Positions 23,514-35,293 of a DNA stretch of 64,000 nucleotides are shown here, one piece after another. Position 1 is the first letter of the stretch, and every line of letters starts with the position of its first letter. The notes under the pieces were generated by a model, which ran no database searches, was not told the origin of the DNA, and saw only the letters and a list, made by a program, of their open reading frames with translations. The position numbers were made by a program, and so were the translations under genes. The stretch is from Medicago truncatula. Lineage: Eukaryota > Streptophyta > Magnoliopsida > Fabales > Fabaceae. The stretch lies in contig NC_053046.1 in the NCBI RefSeq assembly GCF_003473485.1, positions 568,001 to 632,000 of the forward strand, in the 5' to 3' direction.

Positions 23514-23757
23514 AGGGAAACATTGGGGGGAAATGGTAGGGTTGGATTTTGAATTGGTTTAAATTTCAATGATCGTTCCTTGAGACTTTAATAAATGTTT
23601 AGACTTTACTTTAATAATAATAAATAAAGATTTAGATTTTAAAGGAGTGTTCTCATGATATAAATTTCACAAACATGCCACATAGCTTCCTTTTGTGCTT
23701 ATTAATTTATTACTCCATTGCTCCATAATAATTGTAACATTTATAAACAAAATAATA

Positions 23758-24749
23758 GAGTAAATGACCACTTTGGTCCTGATTCTGCACTTCGTTGTCA
23801 TAAAGGTTCTGACTTAGGATTAAATACAAAGTAGTCTCTCAGTGTGCATTTTCGTTATCAGTTTAATCTCTCACGCTAAAAACTTATGTTAACTGATGAG
23901 GTGGCGTGCATGAGGTGTCACGAGGACTTAAGTGAAAGTATAGAAAATATAATCAATTTGGTCCTAGAATCGAAAATCAATATTCTCAAATTGGATCTCA
24001 AATTTCTAAATCCCTAAATCCTGAATTTAATGCCCAAATCCTTAAATCTCTAAATCTCATATAATTCCGTTTTTATTCAAAATCAATTTCCTTTTTTTTT
24101 TTTTTGAGGTTGTTAATCAGTGGAGATTTGTGGTAAGAAAGGATCATAGTAGTAAGCTCCAAATCTTTTCTGCGGCCAATCAAAGGACTTTAGTTTATAT
24201 GGTGTTGACTATTATAATTAATATTATGTCTCATGTCAAATGCCTCCAAACTTTGGTTTAACTAAACATGATCGAGTTTCAACCATAACTTACTTTCTAC
24301 TAAAACACATTTATCAAACATGTATGTAGAAACATACTAATCAGCTTCACTGCACTTACACTATAGAATGATCGGTAAGGTTGTGCTTTTTTTTGGAACT
24401 GAAGAGTAAAATGTGGTGATCTCTTATAAACACTAAAATTCAGTACAATCTAGAGAATTAACAACAACAAAAAAAAGAAATTGATTTAGAACAAAAGAGG
24501 GAATTAGATGAGATTTAGGGATTTAGGAATTTGTGGATTAAATTCCGATTTAGAAATCTGAGATTCAATTTAGGGATATTGATTTTCGGTTCAGGGACCA
24601 AAGTGATCATTCTTTACTTTCATTTTAGTCCATGTCACACCTCATGCACATCACCTCATCAGTTAACGGAAGTGCAAATTCAAGTACTACTCCATATTTA
24701 ATCCTAAATCAGGGACCTTTGTGATATGATCATAGTGACCATTTACTCC
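23758..24749. mobile_element. 992-bp long-TIR MULE-like nonautonomous element
   Basis: Perfect 9-bp TSD aaaataata (23749-23757, 24750-24758). The left end gagtaaatgaccactttggt matches the right end read on the minus strand (ggagtaaatggtcactatga), and the inverted similarity continues inward about 300 bp (ctgatgaggtg, cgaaaatcaatat, atttctaaatccc and their complements). The central 350 bp is unique. No transposase frame. Confidence 0.85.
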
Positions 24750-24759
24750 AAAATAATAT

Positions 24760-25280
24760 CCAACATCAATTGACATTTTCAATTTTCAATAAAAGATTAA
24801 TTATATTTTTTTAATTAGTCTTTTTTGGGTGTTTTGAATTATTGTATAGTCTTGGGTTAATACTATGTGCCTCACTTTCAAATAACTATTTTTTACTTTT
24901 CGTTTTTTATAATAAGAATCAACTAATGGTCAATTTGATTAATTTGGTCAAAGAATTAATCTATATTCCTTTCATTTATAACTTGTGTGGTACTTATCTA
25001 ATCTAATTATAAATATAAGTAAAAAAGTTAGATGTATATTTGATCCTTAGCTTCACAACAACATTAAAAAACAATATATTTTTATATTGGGAAAAATATA
25101 TTTAAATTCCATTCAGATAATTTCATCTCCACCCTATAACATGAGCACCTAATTTTTATTTTACCACATTAAAAAATACATTCATTCATAAAAAAGCAAT
25201 AAAATGTCTTTTTTTTTTATTAAGAATCAACCATAAAATATCTATTAGTATTCTTTAATTTAAAAAAAAAATCAAAAATA
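24760..25280. other. Intergenic, no gene seen
   Basis: AT-rich; a possible T-run micro-insert near 25200-25245 (aataaaatgtct / cataaaatatct). No gene. Confidence 0.4.
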
Positions 25281-25535
25281 GATATGATGTAATAAAGAAA
25301 ATGAAATGTCTTGACCAAAAAGAATAAGAAAAAGAAATATATTAAGGAAATTAAACAAAAAATAAAAAATTGATATGATGTAATAAAGTAAATGAAATGT
25401 CTTGACCAAAAAGAAAAAGAAAAAGAAATATATTAAGGAAATTTAAAAAAAAAAAATCAAAAAAAGATATGATGTAATAGAGAAAATAAAATATCTTGAC
25501 TAAAAAGAAAAAGAAATATAATAAGGAATAATCAA
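25281..25535. repeat. Tandem array, three units of about 92 bp
   Basis: gatatgatgtaata begins units at 25281, 25372 and 25466 (periods 91 and 94), each followed by cttgac(c/t)aaaaagaa and aagaaatata. Lies about 230 bp upstream of the second F-box gene. Confidence 0.8.
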
Positions 25536-25761
25536 AATTTATTCTTACACACAAAAGAATATTCTTTTTCTCATGTTTATCGTATAATTGATGTATCTAG
25601 TATATATTACTAATAAAATACATAAATTATTGAATGAATGTAAGAAAATAATTGTTGTTATATATATAATACCCGTACTTTGATTTGTAACTCATCCCTC
25701 ATAAACCCTAATTTCCCGCTTCCTACCATCTCCACTCCTCGGATCTCAACTCAACTCAATC

Positions 25762-27595
25762 ATGGAGTCTGATTTACCCATCACTGCCTTCACCAGACCA
25801 ACCAAAAAGCCTTCCAAAATCACCAAAATCGCAAATGCAAATGCAGTTGAAGACACAATCTCCAACATGCTTCCTGAACCAGTGATAACTCACATTCTCA
25901 GTTTCGTACCAACCAAAGATGCTATTCGCACCTCCATCTTATCCAAAAAATGGGAACGTCGTTGGACTTCCATCACCAAACTCTCCTTACATGATTATCA
26001 ACTTTCTTTTGATTTCACTATCAGGCTTAAAAGAATGCAGAATTTTTCCACCTTTGTTGACAGAGCGCTTCTTCTTAACGATAGTTTAGCCATGGATCAC
26101 GTTTCTCTTTTCCTCTTTACTTTGTATAATTGGTCTCTTCTAGATTCATGGTTATCAAACATCTTTAAGCGGAGAGTTAAAATTCTTCAAATCCATTCTT
26201 TTTTTCAAATCCCATTCTCCGTTCTCGCTTCTCATTCTCTTTTCAATAACTTTTTGTTGTTAGAAGAATTGGAGTTGCTTACTGATTCCATTTCCTTTAT
26301 TAATGTTCCTATGTACGATGAAGAATTGAAATTGCTTCGAAATTCTTTTAATTCCGTTGATGTTCCCGCTCCCAGCAAATATATTGTATTTCGAAACTTG
26401 AAAATTCTCAACTTGTGTGGAATCAACTTTAACACCGACTCACCCAAATCTTGGCGCAATGTTCATCTTGAATTCCCTCTCCTAACAAAATTTGAGGCTA
26501 AAAACTGCGCTTGGTTTGTTGATACATCTTTGGTTATGATATACGCGCCTCTACTTGAAAGCATTTCAATCGAACATAGCGTCGGTGTTCCTTGTAAACG
26601 TGACAAATCATTTATCTGCTTCCCTGATTCTGAGGATCTGAAAGAATTCAGTTTTTGCGGTTTTGATATATCACAAAACATTATAATTAAGTCCCCATGC
26701 CATGCTTCAGCTAAAATCAATTTATATGAGAGCCAACACTTTGTAAGTTATATGTCAGATTTCCATGCTGCTGCACTTCTTGGTGAATTCAGTCACTCAA
26801 AATCTATCAAATTCGAGTCATCAAAGGTAAGTATATTATTCTTTAGTGTTTTTAACAATGAATGTCATGATCTTGAAGTAATTTATTTTTATAATAATGT
26901 ATCACAAGTAGGATAAATATTTATGAGTTTAATCCTTTTGTTGTAATATAAATCAGTTTCGTTGTGTCATCCATTCCAGGTTCTGGATCTGAAAAAGATG
27001 CTACCAAAAAAGCTATGTGTATTTCCAATGTTGACCCATTTGGAGGTTGGCTTCGTTAGTGTTGATATTCTCTTAACCTTGCTTCAAAAGGCACCGGTTC
27101 TCGAGACACTTGTTCTCAAGGTTCGTAATTACTTATATTACTAGTGTTTGATAAAATACATTACTTTAATTTACTTTACTTTGGCTGCATTATATTCATA
27201 ATACAAGCTTCATTTCGTATAAAAGTCTTAGTAAGGTCCTGTTTGTGACTTCTTACTGGTAATTTGTTTGCTTTGTAAGAGTCTTATTTGGTATTTCTTT
27301 TATTATTAATGGTTAGGAAATATGTGATTTTGGGGAAGAGCTTTTGAGTTCTGCTGATGTGCCCAAGCGTTTGGCTTTTCTCCATGTTGTGAAATTTGAA
27401 CAAGTTATTGGGGAGGATCTTGAGTTATCTTTAGCTAAATATTTTTTGGATAATTGTAAGTTCTTGGAGAAGATGTGCTTCTCCATTGCTAGCCAAGTCG
27501 TGGACAAAGACGAGGTTGTGGAAGAAATTAAGGAGAAGCTGCAATCATTTTATAATTTCATTCCTGAATATCTTCTTGAATTTTCATATGATTAG
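25762..27595 (+). CDS. F-box/FBD/LRR-type protein 2
   Basis: Exons 25762-26826, 26980-27120 and 27317-27595, all phase 0, give 494 aa. The F-box lies at residues about 33-70 (ISNMLPEPVITHILSFVPTK, then DAIRTSILSKKWERRW). LRR-like segments follow (LEELELL, LKILNLCGINF, FPLLTKFEAKNCAW, APLLESISIEH). The C-terminal exons carry FPMLTHLEVGFVSVDILLTL, LLQKAPVLETLVLK and a degenerate FBD region. The predicted role is SCF substrate receptor. The second intron uses the weaker donor gttcgt. A TATA-like tatatatataata lies near 25658, about 100 bp before the ATG. Intron number, phase and positions match the F-box gene at 21792, but the proteins are quite diverged. Confidence 0.88.
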
Positions 27596-28682
27596 CTTAC
27601 AGAAGCAAGTGGTATTATAGTATGCTAGAATTTGTGGGCAAGTCCACCTTTGAAGGATTAGCTTACATTACAGTGATTTGCATTAGGTCGCATGTATGTT
27701 TAGTTTGTTTTTGGTATATTTGGCTTGATAGTATAAGGTGAAATAATCAAATGAAATAGGGCAACATCTATTTTATAAAATCTATAACATTGTAATGTTA
27801 GCTTATTCTGTTTCATTAATGTGAGATCTCTACTATCATGCCATATTTCCATCAAAATAGTTGTTCAATAAAATACTTTTCTTTTTTAATCGGCAAAATA
27901 TTATTCAATAATGCAACACTCACACAAGAGATTCAAGCACGCCAACAAAGGGAAACAACAAAAAAGGTCTCATATATCTACGACAACCTTCCCAGCAACA
28001 AAAAAAAAAAAAACAATAAAAATACTAAACAATGGTTAAAGGTTTGCATAACATCACCGTTCCTCAAGGAACAGGCTATACAATGCAAACACGTGTCCGC
28101 AAGGAACAACCATGTAATGCCCAAACCAAGAGGATTTCAGTTTTACGGAGTTAATTTGGAACAAACTAGTCCATTTAAAGGCGTCTCTTTTAGTTTTTAC
28201 TTGGTGTTTGTTTAATAATAAAAGGCTCAACGTATTCTTGTTGATTGTGATACATTTGAAAATGTGTGGAAAGAAATCTTAAAATTGTGATGTATAAGGT
28301 GTGGGTTACATACATAATCAACTTCCTTCTTTACACGCTCTTTAGGTCAATGAACTTATTAAGGGTTGGAAGCAGTTTTTGTGCTTTATTACACATGTTT
28401 TGGATGACTTGTGTATACAATATTATATTTATAATAGGATCTTTGATCACAAAGAAACGACTAATTAATCCCATTAAAATTTTGATGTGGTGGCGGCTTA
28501 GGGTCAGCGTTCCTAACTTTTTCTATAATTTGAATCATTGATGACTTAGTATGTGTTTGCTTTGGTGTTTAAGAGGTCATTTGCTTCGATTTTGTTTTGG
28601 TTTTTTTTATCTTCCATATTCTTTTTCTTAGCACATCTTGTGCTTCAAATAGTTTTTTAATATATATATTTGTTTTTTGAGC
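27596..28682. other. 3' flank and intergenic, no gene seen
   Basis: Open frames of 91-125 codons here show no recognisable domain or splice structure and are not called. Confidence 0.45.
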
Positions 28683-28860
28683 AATGATATTTGAACAATC
28701 ATTTGGTACAAGATTTTTGACAACCTTCTTTCTCTCTCTTTTCATTGGTCAAAAACAAAGGAGAGAGAAAAAGGAAGAGAGAATAAGAATATAATATGAG
28801 TATGAGAGAGAAAATTGTTTAAAAGTTATCACAAAATAGTTGTAAAAATATCATTTCTCT
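28683..28860. mobile_element. MITE with aatgatatttgaacaa ends
   Basis: The left end aatgatatttgaacaatc is mirrored by a minus-strand right end agaaatgatatttttacaac; the interior has inverted ctctctctttt / gagagagaaaa stretches. A related copy lies at 57784-57955. Confidence 0.55.
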
Positions 28861-28911
28861 ATTTGTTTGCTATGACTATCAAAACAAAACAAAACCAAAC
28901 CAAAAATAATA

Positions 28912-29037
28912 CTACCTCCGGTCCTATTTATAAGAGAAATTTAGGTCAACATAAGTGAATGTATTTGGACTGAATTTTTAACTAGATACATCAACTTTTG
29001 TTGACCCAAAATTCTTTTATTATAGGATCGGAGGGAG
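28912..29037. mobile_element. Stowaway MITE, 126 bp
   Basis: TA flanks (28910-28911, 29038-29039). Ends ctacctccggtcctatttat and, on the minus strand, ctccctccgatcctataata. Lies about 170 bp upstream of the GPI-protein ATG. Confidence 0.8.
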
Positions 29038-29207
29038 TAATATCCTATAACACAACCAAAACACTGTCGGTGCAAGCAAGTGTTTCCTGTCCTTAAATAA
29101 ATTTATTTGGTACTTTTGCGGTACACAGTATGTAGCTTTAACATCTTTCCACTTTCTTTCAAATCAAGTATCTTCTTCTTCTTCTTCTTCAAACTTGGAA
29201 GTAACAA

Positions 29208-30584
29208 ATGACATTTTTACGCTTCTCTGTACTTTTCTTCTTTTCTTCCATTCTCTTATTCAGTCACTCAGTTCACTGTGACCATGGTACGTAACTACTC
29301 TCTCTATCTCTTTAATTAATAGCCAAATGTAGAACTAGATCTGATAGGGAATTTAAGCACTTTATTATATCATAACCAAACTATTTAGGCTTTATTATTA
29401 TAGATTTTCATGTTTATCTTCAAAGATCTGCTAGCTTGTTTATGTTCAATGCTGCTTAACAAGATTTTTTTAAATTTCAAGTTCATCATGCTATAGTTAG
29501 ATAGATCCATTGTGGATAATGCATTTAAAGACTTTTACTATAAGTTAGGTAATTCAACACAGTGATAGGATCAGCGAATTTGGAATTAATTTATAAACAT
29601 ACAAATAGATACTGAGCTTGATTGGATTGACTTATTTGAGTTTATCTATTGCGATACACACTTACAAGATTGTTTAGGAGAGCTTATGAAAACTACTTAT
29701 AACATGTTGTTTTCAGCTTATTCCCATAAGTTTTCCTGGGTAACTTAACTTATGAAAACTTATAGCTTATATGAAAACAGTTTGACTTTATTTTATCTTC
29801 TGTTATAAAAGCAACTGATCTAGTAAATGTTTATGCTATAAGCGGTTAATTACGTTGTTTATTTAAACATTGTCATAGTGTGATTGAATTTTAGTTTGAA
29901 AAAGCTCAAACTTAAGCTTGAGTGAATCTATCTCTCTTGGTGAACTGGATCAAGCACAAGTTGGAATTCTTTCAAGCAGAAATCAAACAAACTAATAAAC
30001 ACGTGTGCGTTGAACCTGACATTTTGAATCTGTACTTACCTTAACATCCCCCTGCAGATGAGGAAGATGATCTTTATCAGGGAGTCAACATGTACCGCAC
30101 ATCATTGAACTTGACATCGCTAACAAAGAATGAAAATGCTAATTGTTTTGCTGAAAAATTGGCTGACCAGTTCAAGAATAAACCTTGTACAAATACTACA
30201 GGTGCTAACACAATACCAGGTACTGAGCCTCAGTTCCCCAACTATGAAGACCTTTTAACTAAATGCCACTTAAATATTTCCAACACAAGGGATGGATCTG
30301 TAATGCCTGCTTGTGTTCCTGGCCTTGTTCCGAGCATTGTCCTCTCTAATTTCACGCAATCTCTTTACTCGCAAAATCTTAATGACTCAAAGTTTACTGG
30401 AATTGGGATTGGTTCCGAAGATAATTGGATTGTTGTTGTATTGACCACAAACACTTCTGACGGAAGCTTTGTTCCCGAGAGTTCTAGTGGTGATGAGACT
30501 TCTAATGGTGAAAACTTTATCACCAAAATTGGATTGGTTTACTGCTCATTGCTCTTGTTAGTTGGTAACGTTATCCTGTTTTGA
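29208..30584 (+). CDS. Small GPI-anchored cell-surface protein
   Basis: Exon 1 (29208-29286) and exon 2 (30058-30584) join through aspartate 27 to 201 aa. Residues 1-24 form a signal peptide (FSVLFFFSSILLF core). The mature part has NMYRTSLNLTSLTKNENANC, several cysteines (NCFAEKLADQF, KPCTNTTGANTIPG, LLTKCHLNIS, PACVPGLV) and multiple N-glycosylation sequons. A Ser/Gly/Asp-rich spacer (ESSSGDETSNG) precedes the hydrophobic tail IGLVYCSLLLLVGNVILF, a typical GPI-addition signal. The pattern matches the plant family annotated as uncharacterised GPI-anchored proteins (At3g06035/At5g19250 type). Function unknown; the expected location is the outer plasma membrane. The 5' leader has a CTT repeat (29171-29190). 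The intron contains MITE-like acttataagc-type repeats. Confidence 0.87.
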
Positions 30585-31266
30585 GCGTGAGGATGCCGTT
30601 CGCTGTTCTCATTTTTATTGCAGTATAGTCGGTAAGTAGGCCAAGCTACCATATAGATCTTATACTATCACTGTCTGGGAAACGGGAAACTGCAAATAGT
30701 GATTGCTATTGTTTTTCAGTGAAGCATAGAGGGATGGTAGAATAATTGTTACTTCAATATTGTCGGTGTCTGTAAAATGCCAGAGAAGAAGAATAGAAGG
30801 AAAAAAAAAAGCTGTTTTTTCATGTAGGGTAATGTAATTGTTATGACTATCATAAAAGATTTTCTTTTGTTTGAAATCTTTAAATTTTCTAAATCATAAC
30901 TTGAGACAATAAATTGTTCTATTGATGGCAATTCACGTGTATTTTAATTTCAAAATGGAAACTCCATTTCTTATTTGATGATGAGATTGTCCAGTGTGCA
31001 GTTTCAAATCCAAATATGGTGTCACTGTTTCTAACAGCAGCTCTCAAAGGCAATGTTTAGCCGAGGTTCAAGCGCATGTCAATTTGACATAGCTGGTAGC
31101 GCAATAGCACTCCTACAAGGCTTTAAAATCTGATTTCACTGCTCTAAAATCGAAATGAGTTGCATGCTTCTTTATGTTGCTGGATCAAAACTCTTTCATT
31201 GTCATCTTCTTCCTCTAATCAATCCTCATTCGCCCACGAACCTTAGTTCATATTCCATTTTATCCA
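30585..31266. other. 3' flank, no gene seen
   Basis: 3' UTR and intergenic sequence with no supportable coding region. Confidence 0.4.
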
Positions 31267-31409
31267 TCAAGCTATTCTAACTTCTAAGTCGTATTCCATT
31301 AAGTCGTCAGGATTCGGTGGAGACAGTTTGACCCTCTGCTGCATTTTCGTTACAGCGTTCATTTTGCCGTATTCATCCTTTAACCATTGCCGCATTCTCT
31401 TGTAGGTAA
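31267..31409 (-). pseudogene. Unrecognised exon-like fragment, minus strand
   Basis: On the minus strand a clean acceptor (tttcag) precedes 46 codons and a TGA: TYKRMRQWLKDEYGKMNAVT, then KMQQRVKLSPPNPDDLMEYD, then LEVRIA. The composition (charged, balanced, non-repetitive, less AT-rich) is unlike the surrounding DNA and looks like a genuine last exon. I do not recognise the family. No upstream exon was found on the minus strand within the next 300 bp, so it is either a captured or truncated gene piece or the end of a gene whose other exons I missed. Confidence 0.4.
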
Positions 31410-32231
31410 CTGAAATGTTTGAGCCATGACCGTAAATTTAACTTGTATCTCCTTCACATTAAATTATGTTAACCTGTTACGAGTTTTGAGTTGAGTTTTG
31501 TGTTTTGATTGCATAGTCTAGAATGCATATTTGCAAATTTGAATAAAAATACCCTCACCAATAATAAGTACATAAATGTTCAAAGAAAGATATTCCAATC
31601 CATGTTTGCCTATTTTAAATTTGAAGTGTACTGCACAAATGAAAACCTTCACAGAAATAGGGAAACCACCCTTTCACAAAGAGTAAAACATTGACCTTAC
31701 CATGTTTTGCCTAATCTTCATGTAATCCCTTTTTAACCATGTTGGACTTCAACCTCACAACTGAATCTTCAACAAATGGAAAGTGATTTTCACATATTTT
31801 CAATCTTATTTCGTTTGTTTTTGTGATTTCGTCGTCTTTGCATCACTTTGTTTGTTTTGATTTATGTTTGAAAGTATAACTTTGTGCAAGTGCAAAAAAT
31901 TCAATTAATGACTTTGATGTCAACAATGTTGTAGATACAGAGACATGAGTATTCTGGAGAGTTTAAATATAGTCATATTTGCAGGCGGCATAAGCAATCT
32001 TCCGTTTTATGCTATTAACATGGATGTTGTGAGTTTTTCATAGAATCATCTTTTTGTTTATAGGGACTTTAAATTATGTAGTATCGATGTACTCTATCAA
32101 TTTGAATGAATGAATATCGTTTAGTTTTGTCAAAAAATATCACTCGTGTGCTCGAGTCACGGTCTAGCTATTTCAATGGGTGATAATATGAATGCAACCA
32201 ATTTAATTTAATAGATGTAATAATATTTTTT
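31410..32231. other. Intergenic, no gene seen
   Basis: No supportable coding region or clear repeat. Confidence 0.4.
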
Positions 32232-32350
32232 AAGCGAGCATAGCTCTACTGATATAGACATTGCATAATATATGTAAGGATCGAAGTTCAAACCTAAACA
32301 CCCACTTATGAATTTCTAGCCAATAGACTATTTGACAACAAAAATTGAAA
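32232..32350 (+). mobile_element. tRNA-derived SINE, plus orientation
   Basis: A-box-like gagcatagctctactgata, cattgcataatatatg, then a B-box-like gaagttcaaacct, ending ctatttgacaacaaaaa. A relative lies in the opposite orientation 50 bp downstream. Confidence 0.6.
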
Positions 32351-32400
32351 TTTAACTTTGAGTATTTTTAAAGGGTGTGTAACGATGAAATAATTGATTT

Positions 32401-32526
32401 TTTTTTTGTCAAATAGTCTAGTGTCTGTAAATTATCCTTTTAAGGAAAATAAATGAGGTGTCTGGGGTTTGAACATTTTGCCCCTGCATATATTATTATG
32501 TTATGTCCCTACCTAGGCTCATTGGG
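32401..32526 (-). mobile_element. tRNA-derived SINE, minus orientation, with TSD
   Basis: Flanked by atgaaataattgattt (32385-32400, 32527-32542). On the minus strand: gagcctaggtagggacat, then ggggcaaaatgttcaaacccc, then ctagactatttgacaaaaaaa. The T-run at its left edge is the reverse of its A-tail. Confidence 0.8.
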
Positions 32527-32944
32527 ATGAAATAATTGATTTTTAATAAATTAAAAAAACATGTTTTTGCTGTTGTATACGTATATAATTTTAAGGATCA
32601 AAATCGCAACTTCATGAAAGTTAGAGGACGAAAATTGCTATTAAGCCATATTTTTTTTTTATGTCTAATCTATGAATTATTTTATGAAGGGAACGGTTTT
32701 TGGCATCAGGGAAGGGACTATAAGTTGAAAACAATCAAATGATCAGTTAAATAATTCTTGAATGAAATAAATGATCGTTTAAATAATTCTTGAATGAAAT
32801 TGAATTACTTGAACTAAATTAGGAGTTAAGATCCTCGTGAAAACGAAATTTGTATAAATGGAAATCATTTCCCCTAAAGAAAGAAAAAAATAGAAATCAG
32901 TTTTTTACTAAATGTAATTGGAAACCTAATTAATGTTATTTATT

Positions 32945-34480
32945 TATTTGAGAGAATTTTTTTTGAACAAGCCAAAAAGGATCAAAGAGGACCCAAGTTA
33001 CAAATATTCAACACCCGCATTAGCCGATGTCCAAACAAACAAAAGGGCACGACTACCATTGTTGTGTACCAAAAACAAAAGTAGTTTTTTTAGGTTTCAA
33101 CCAACCTAATGACAACATCTTAACTTTGTCTAATAAGAGAGGAATGGGAGTAACAACATTTCTAAAGAGGCGATTATTACGTTCGTTCCATACAACTCAA
33201 GCACACAAAAGCCAAATGAGTTGCATGAAAGAGCGTCTAGCTTTACTTGCCTCTGTCAAAAGAGTAAACTGCAATAAATGATTATAAATGTTATTAGTGT
33301 CTGCCCCGCTACAGCCAATCCAGTCACGCACCAGCTCCCATAACGATCCAAAAGTGTTACACAACAGAAAGAGGTGTTGAGCCGATTCGGGAAGATCGCA
33401 GCCTACCACACGCAAGGTCGCATCATGAGGAATAACCCCTTTAGCCGCCAAATTCGACTTTGTTGGAAGGCGATCACGCAGAAGCCTCCATGCAAAGACT
33501 GAAACCTTCAAAGGAACCTGACTCTGCCACACCAAGTCCATTGCTGAAATTGCATTCGGAGCTGCCTGAGTTGTTAATAAATCATAAGCACCACGGACTG
33601 CATAGCCCCCTGTGTTGTCTAGGAGCCACACTCATCTATCTGAAACATTAGGATACAAAGAAACATCAAGAAGTAAAGCCCTACACTCCTCTAACATATC
33701 CTCCTCCCACATCCATAGCCTACGCCTCCACCTCCAGACATCCCCCCAATGCTCCGAACTCACAGAGAACAAGTTTGCCATTGTGATGGTCTTATTCTCA
33801 GTTAATTCAAACAGTCGACGAAACCGATCACACAGAGAAATCCCTCCCAACCACCTATCATACCAAAACAATGCATCATTCCCGTCACCCACCCTCCTCA
33901 ACACATGCTCATCGAACCACCTACTACCACCAATGTCGCCACCTGCTTCCCTAACTCACCTCCTTCCACCAACAAGAACCACTCTGGCGCCCAACCTCCC
34001 ATCTAATTCGCCATATCTGGCAACTAACACCCTATACCATAAACCACATCTATCAACCAGCATCCTCCAACACCACTTTCCTAACATAGAAGTGTTAAAC
34101 TCCTTCAACTGTCTCACCCTCAAACCTCCATATTCCTTTTTAGAGCACAAAGTATTCTAAGATATCCAAGTGATTTTTCTATGATCCTCACTCCCTCCCC
34201 AAAAAAAATTATTCAATAGAGATTCAATGGAAGAGATTATACATAATGGAGCTTTGAAGAAACAAAGAGCATAGACAGGCAGAGAGGTCAAGACAGATTT
34301 TAGAAGTACCAAGCGGCCACCGAAAGAGAGAAATCGGCTATTCCAACTCGTAAGTCTAGCTTGAATTCGATTCACAATAGGGTCCCAAAAGCTAAGACGC
34401 CGCAGATTACCGCCAATAGGTAAGCCTAAGTAAACAAAAGAAATCTTTCCCACTTTACAACTCAAAAGAATTTTGAGAGA
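32945..34480 (-). mobile_element. 5'-truncated L1-type LINE
   Basis: Perfect 17-bp TSD aattaatgttatttatt (32928-32944, 34481-34497). On the minus strand it starts inside the reverse transcriptase C-terminal half (SCKVGKISFVYLGLPIGGNL, then NNFFWGGSEDHRKITWIS), continues through frameshifted pieces (CRALLLDVS; KKEYGGLRVRQLKEFNTSML) to a zf-RVT domain (VPLKVSVFAWRLLRDRLPT, then GCDLPESAQHLFLLC...SLWELV), and ends in a short A-run seen as T8 at 32957-32964. Several frameshifts; dead. Plus-strand ORFs here (33612-34160) are antisense shadows. Confidence 0.88.
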
Positions 34481-34497
34481 AATTAATGTTATTTATT

Positions 34498-35033
34498 ATT
34501 TATTAGTAGTATAGAATTATTATTATTCTCTTTTATTGTCCATAAATTGTAATTTTAATTTATTTTTTTTGTACCTATTCTCTTTGTGAAACAATGTGGT
34601 AGTGGCATGTATACATTTTATATGTATTTTATTTGATTTTGAGATGTCATATGTATTTGTCCTTTGTTTTGATTATGAAATGAATGATTAGGAGAGGCGA
34701 TACTTGTTTTTCTGAAAAAGTGTGTGCTTATAGTTGTCATTTTACCAAAATCCAATTCACCTAAAAATATCAACTTCGAATTTTTTGCTAACGTTGTATT
34801 TTCATGACGAAATATTGTGTTTGAATAAGCTTATGCTTGGTTAAGCTTTTGTACAATTCAAATCATGCATCATTTACCGTGATTTAGCGGAAGCTACAAT
34901 TAGAAAACAAATAGCCTCTAAGTCTGCTATTAAGTAGATCAATAGAGCATTCTTATAAAAAGAGCTTGTTCCAAATTTGAGTATGCTTCAAAGTTAGTAG
35001 TGACAATGAGTAGAAAACATATAATCAATAAAG
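34498..35033. other. Intergenic, no gene seen
   Basis: AT-rich spacer between the LINE and the next MITE. Confidence 0.4.
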
Positions 35034-35258
35034 GGCTGTTTTGATTGGTTTATTTTTTTGTTATACAAAATAGTTTATGCAAATAAATAAGTTTTTATAT
35101 ATTTACTCATAAGTTTGTCGGTATTTTGTAAAGAAGAAAAAAACTTATGAAGATAAAAATTTTGATAGTGAAAACTTATGAATTAACATAAAAAACTTAT
35201 TTATTTGCATAAGCTATTTTTTATAAGCTCAAAAATAAATCAATCCTAATAGGATATG
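35034..35258. mobile_element. MITE-like inverted-repeat element
   Basis: The left arm (ttgattggtttatttttttg, then tatgcaaataaataagtttt) is mirrored at the right (aaaaacttatttatttgcat, then aaaaataaatcaatcc). About 225 bp; the exact ends and TSD (possibly TAA) are uncertain. Confidence 0.55.
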
Positions 35259-35293
35259 ATTTAAAAAGTACAAAACCGTGACATGTACATAAC

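Noticed and set aside
27838..28215. 125-codon plus-strand ORF
   Set aside because: Lys/Asn-rich low-complexity middle, no domain, no gene context.
33612..34160. 182-codon plus-strand ORF
   Set aside because: Antisense to the LINE RT/zf-RVT region; Ser/Pro/His-rich composition typical of a shadow frame.
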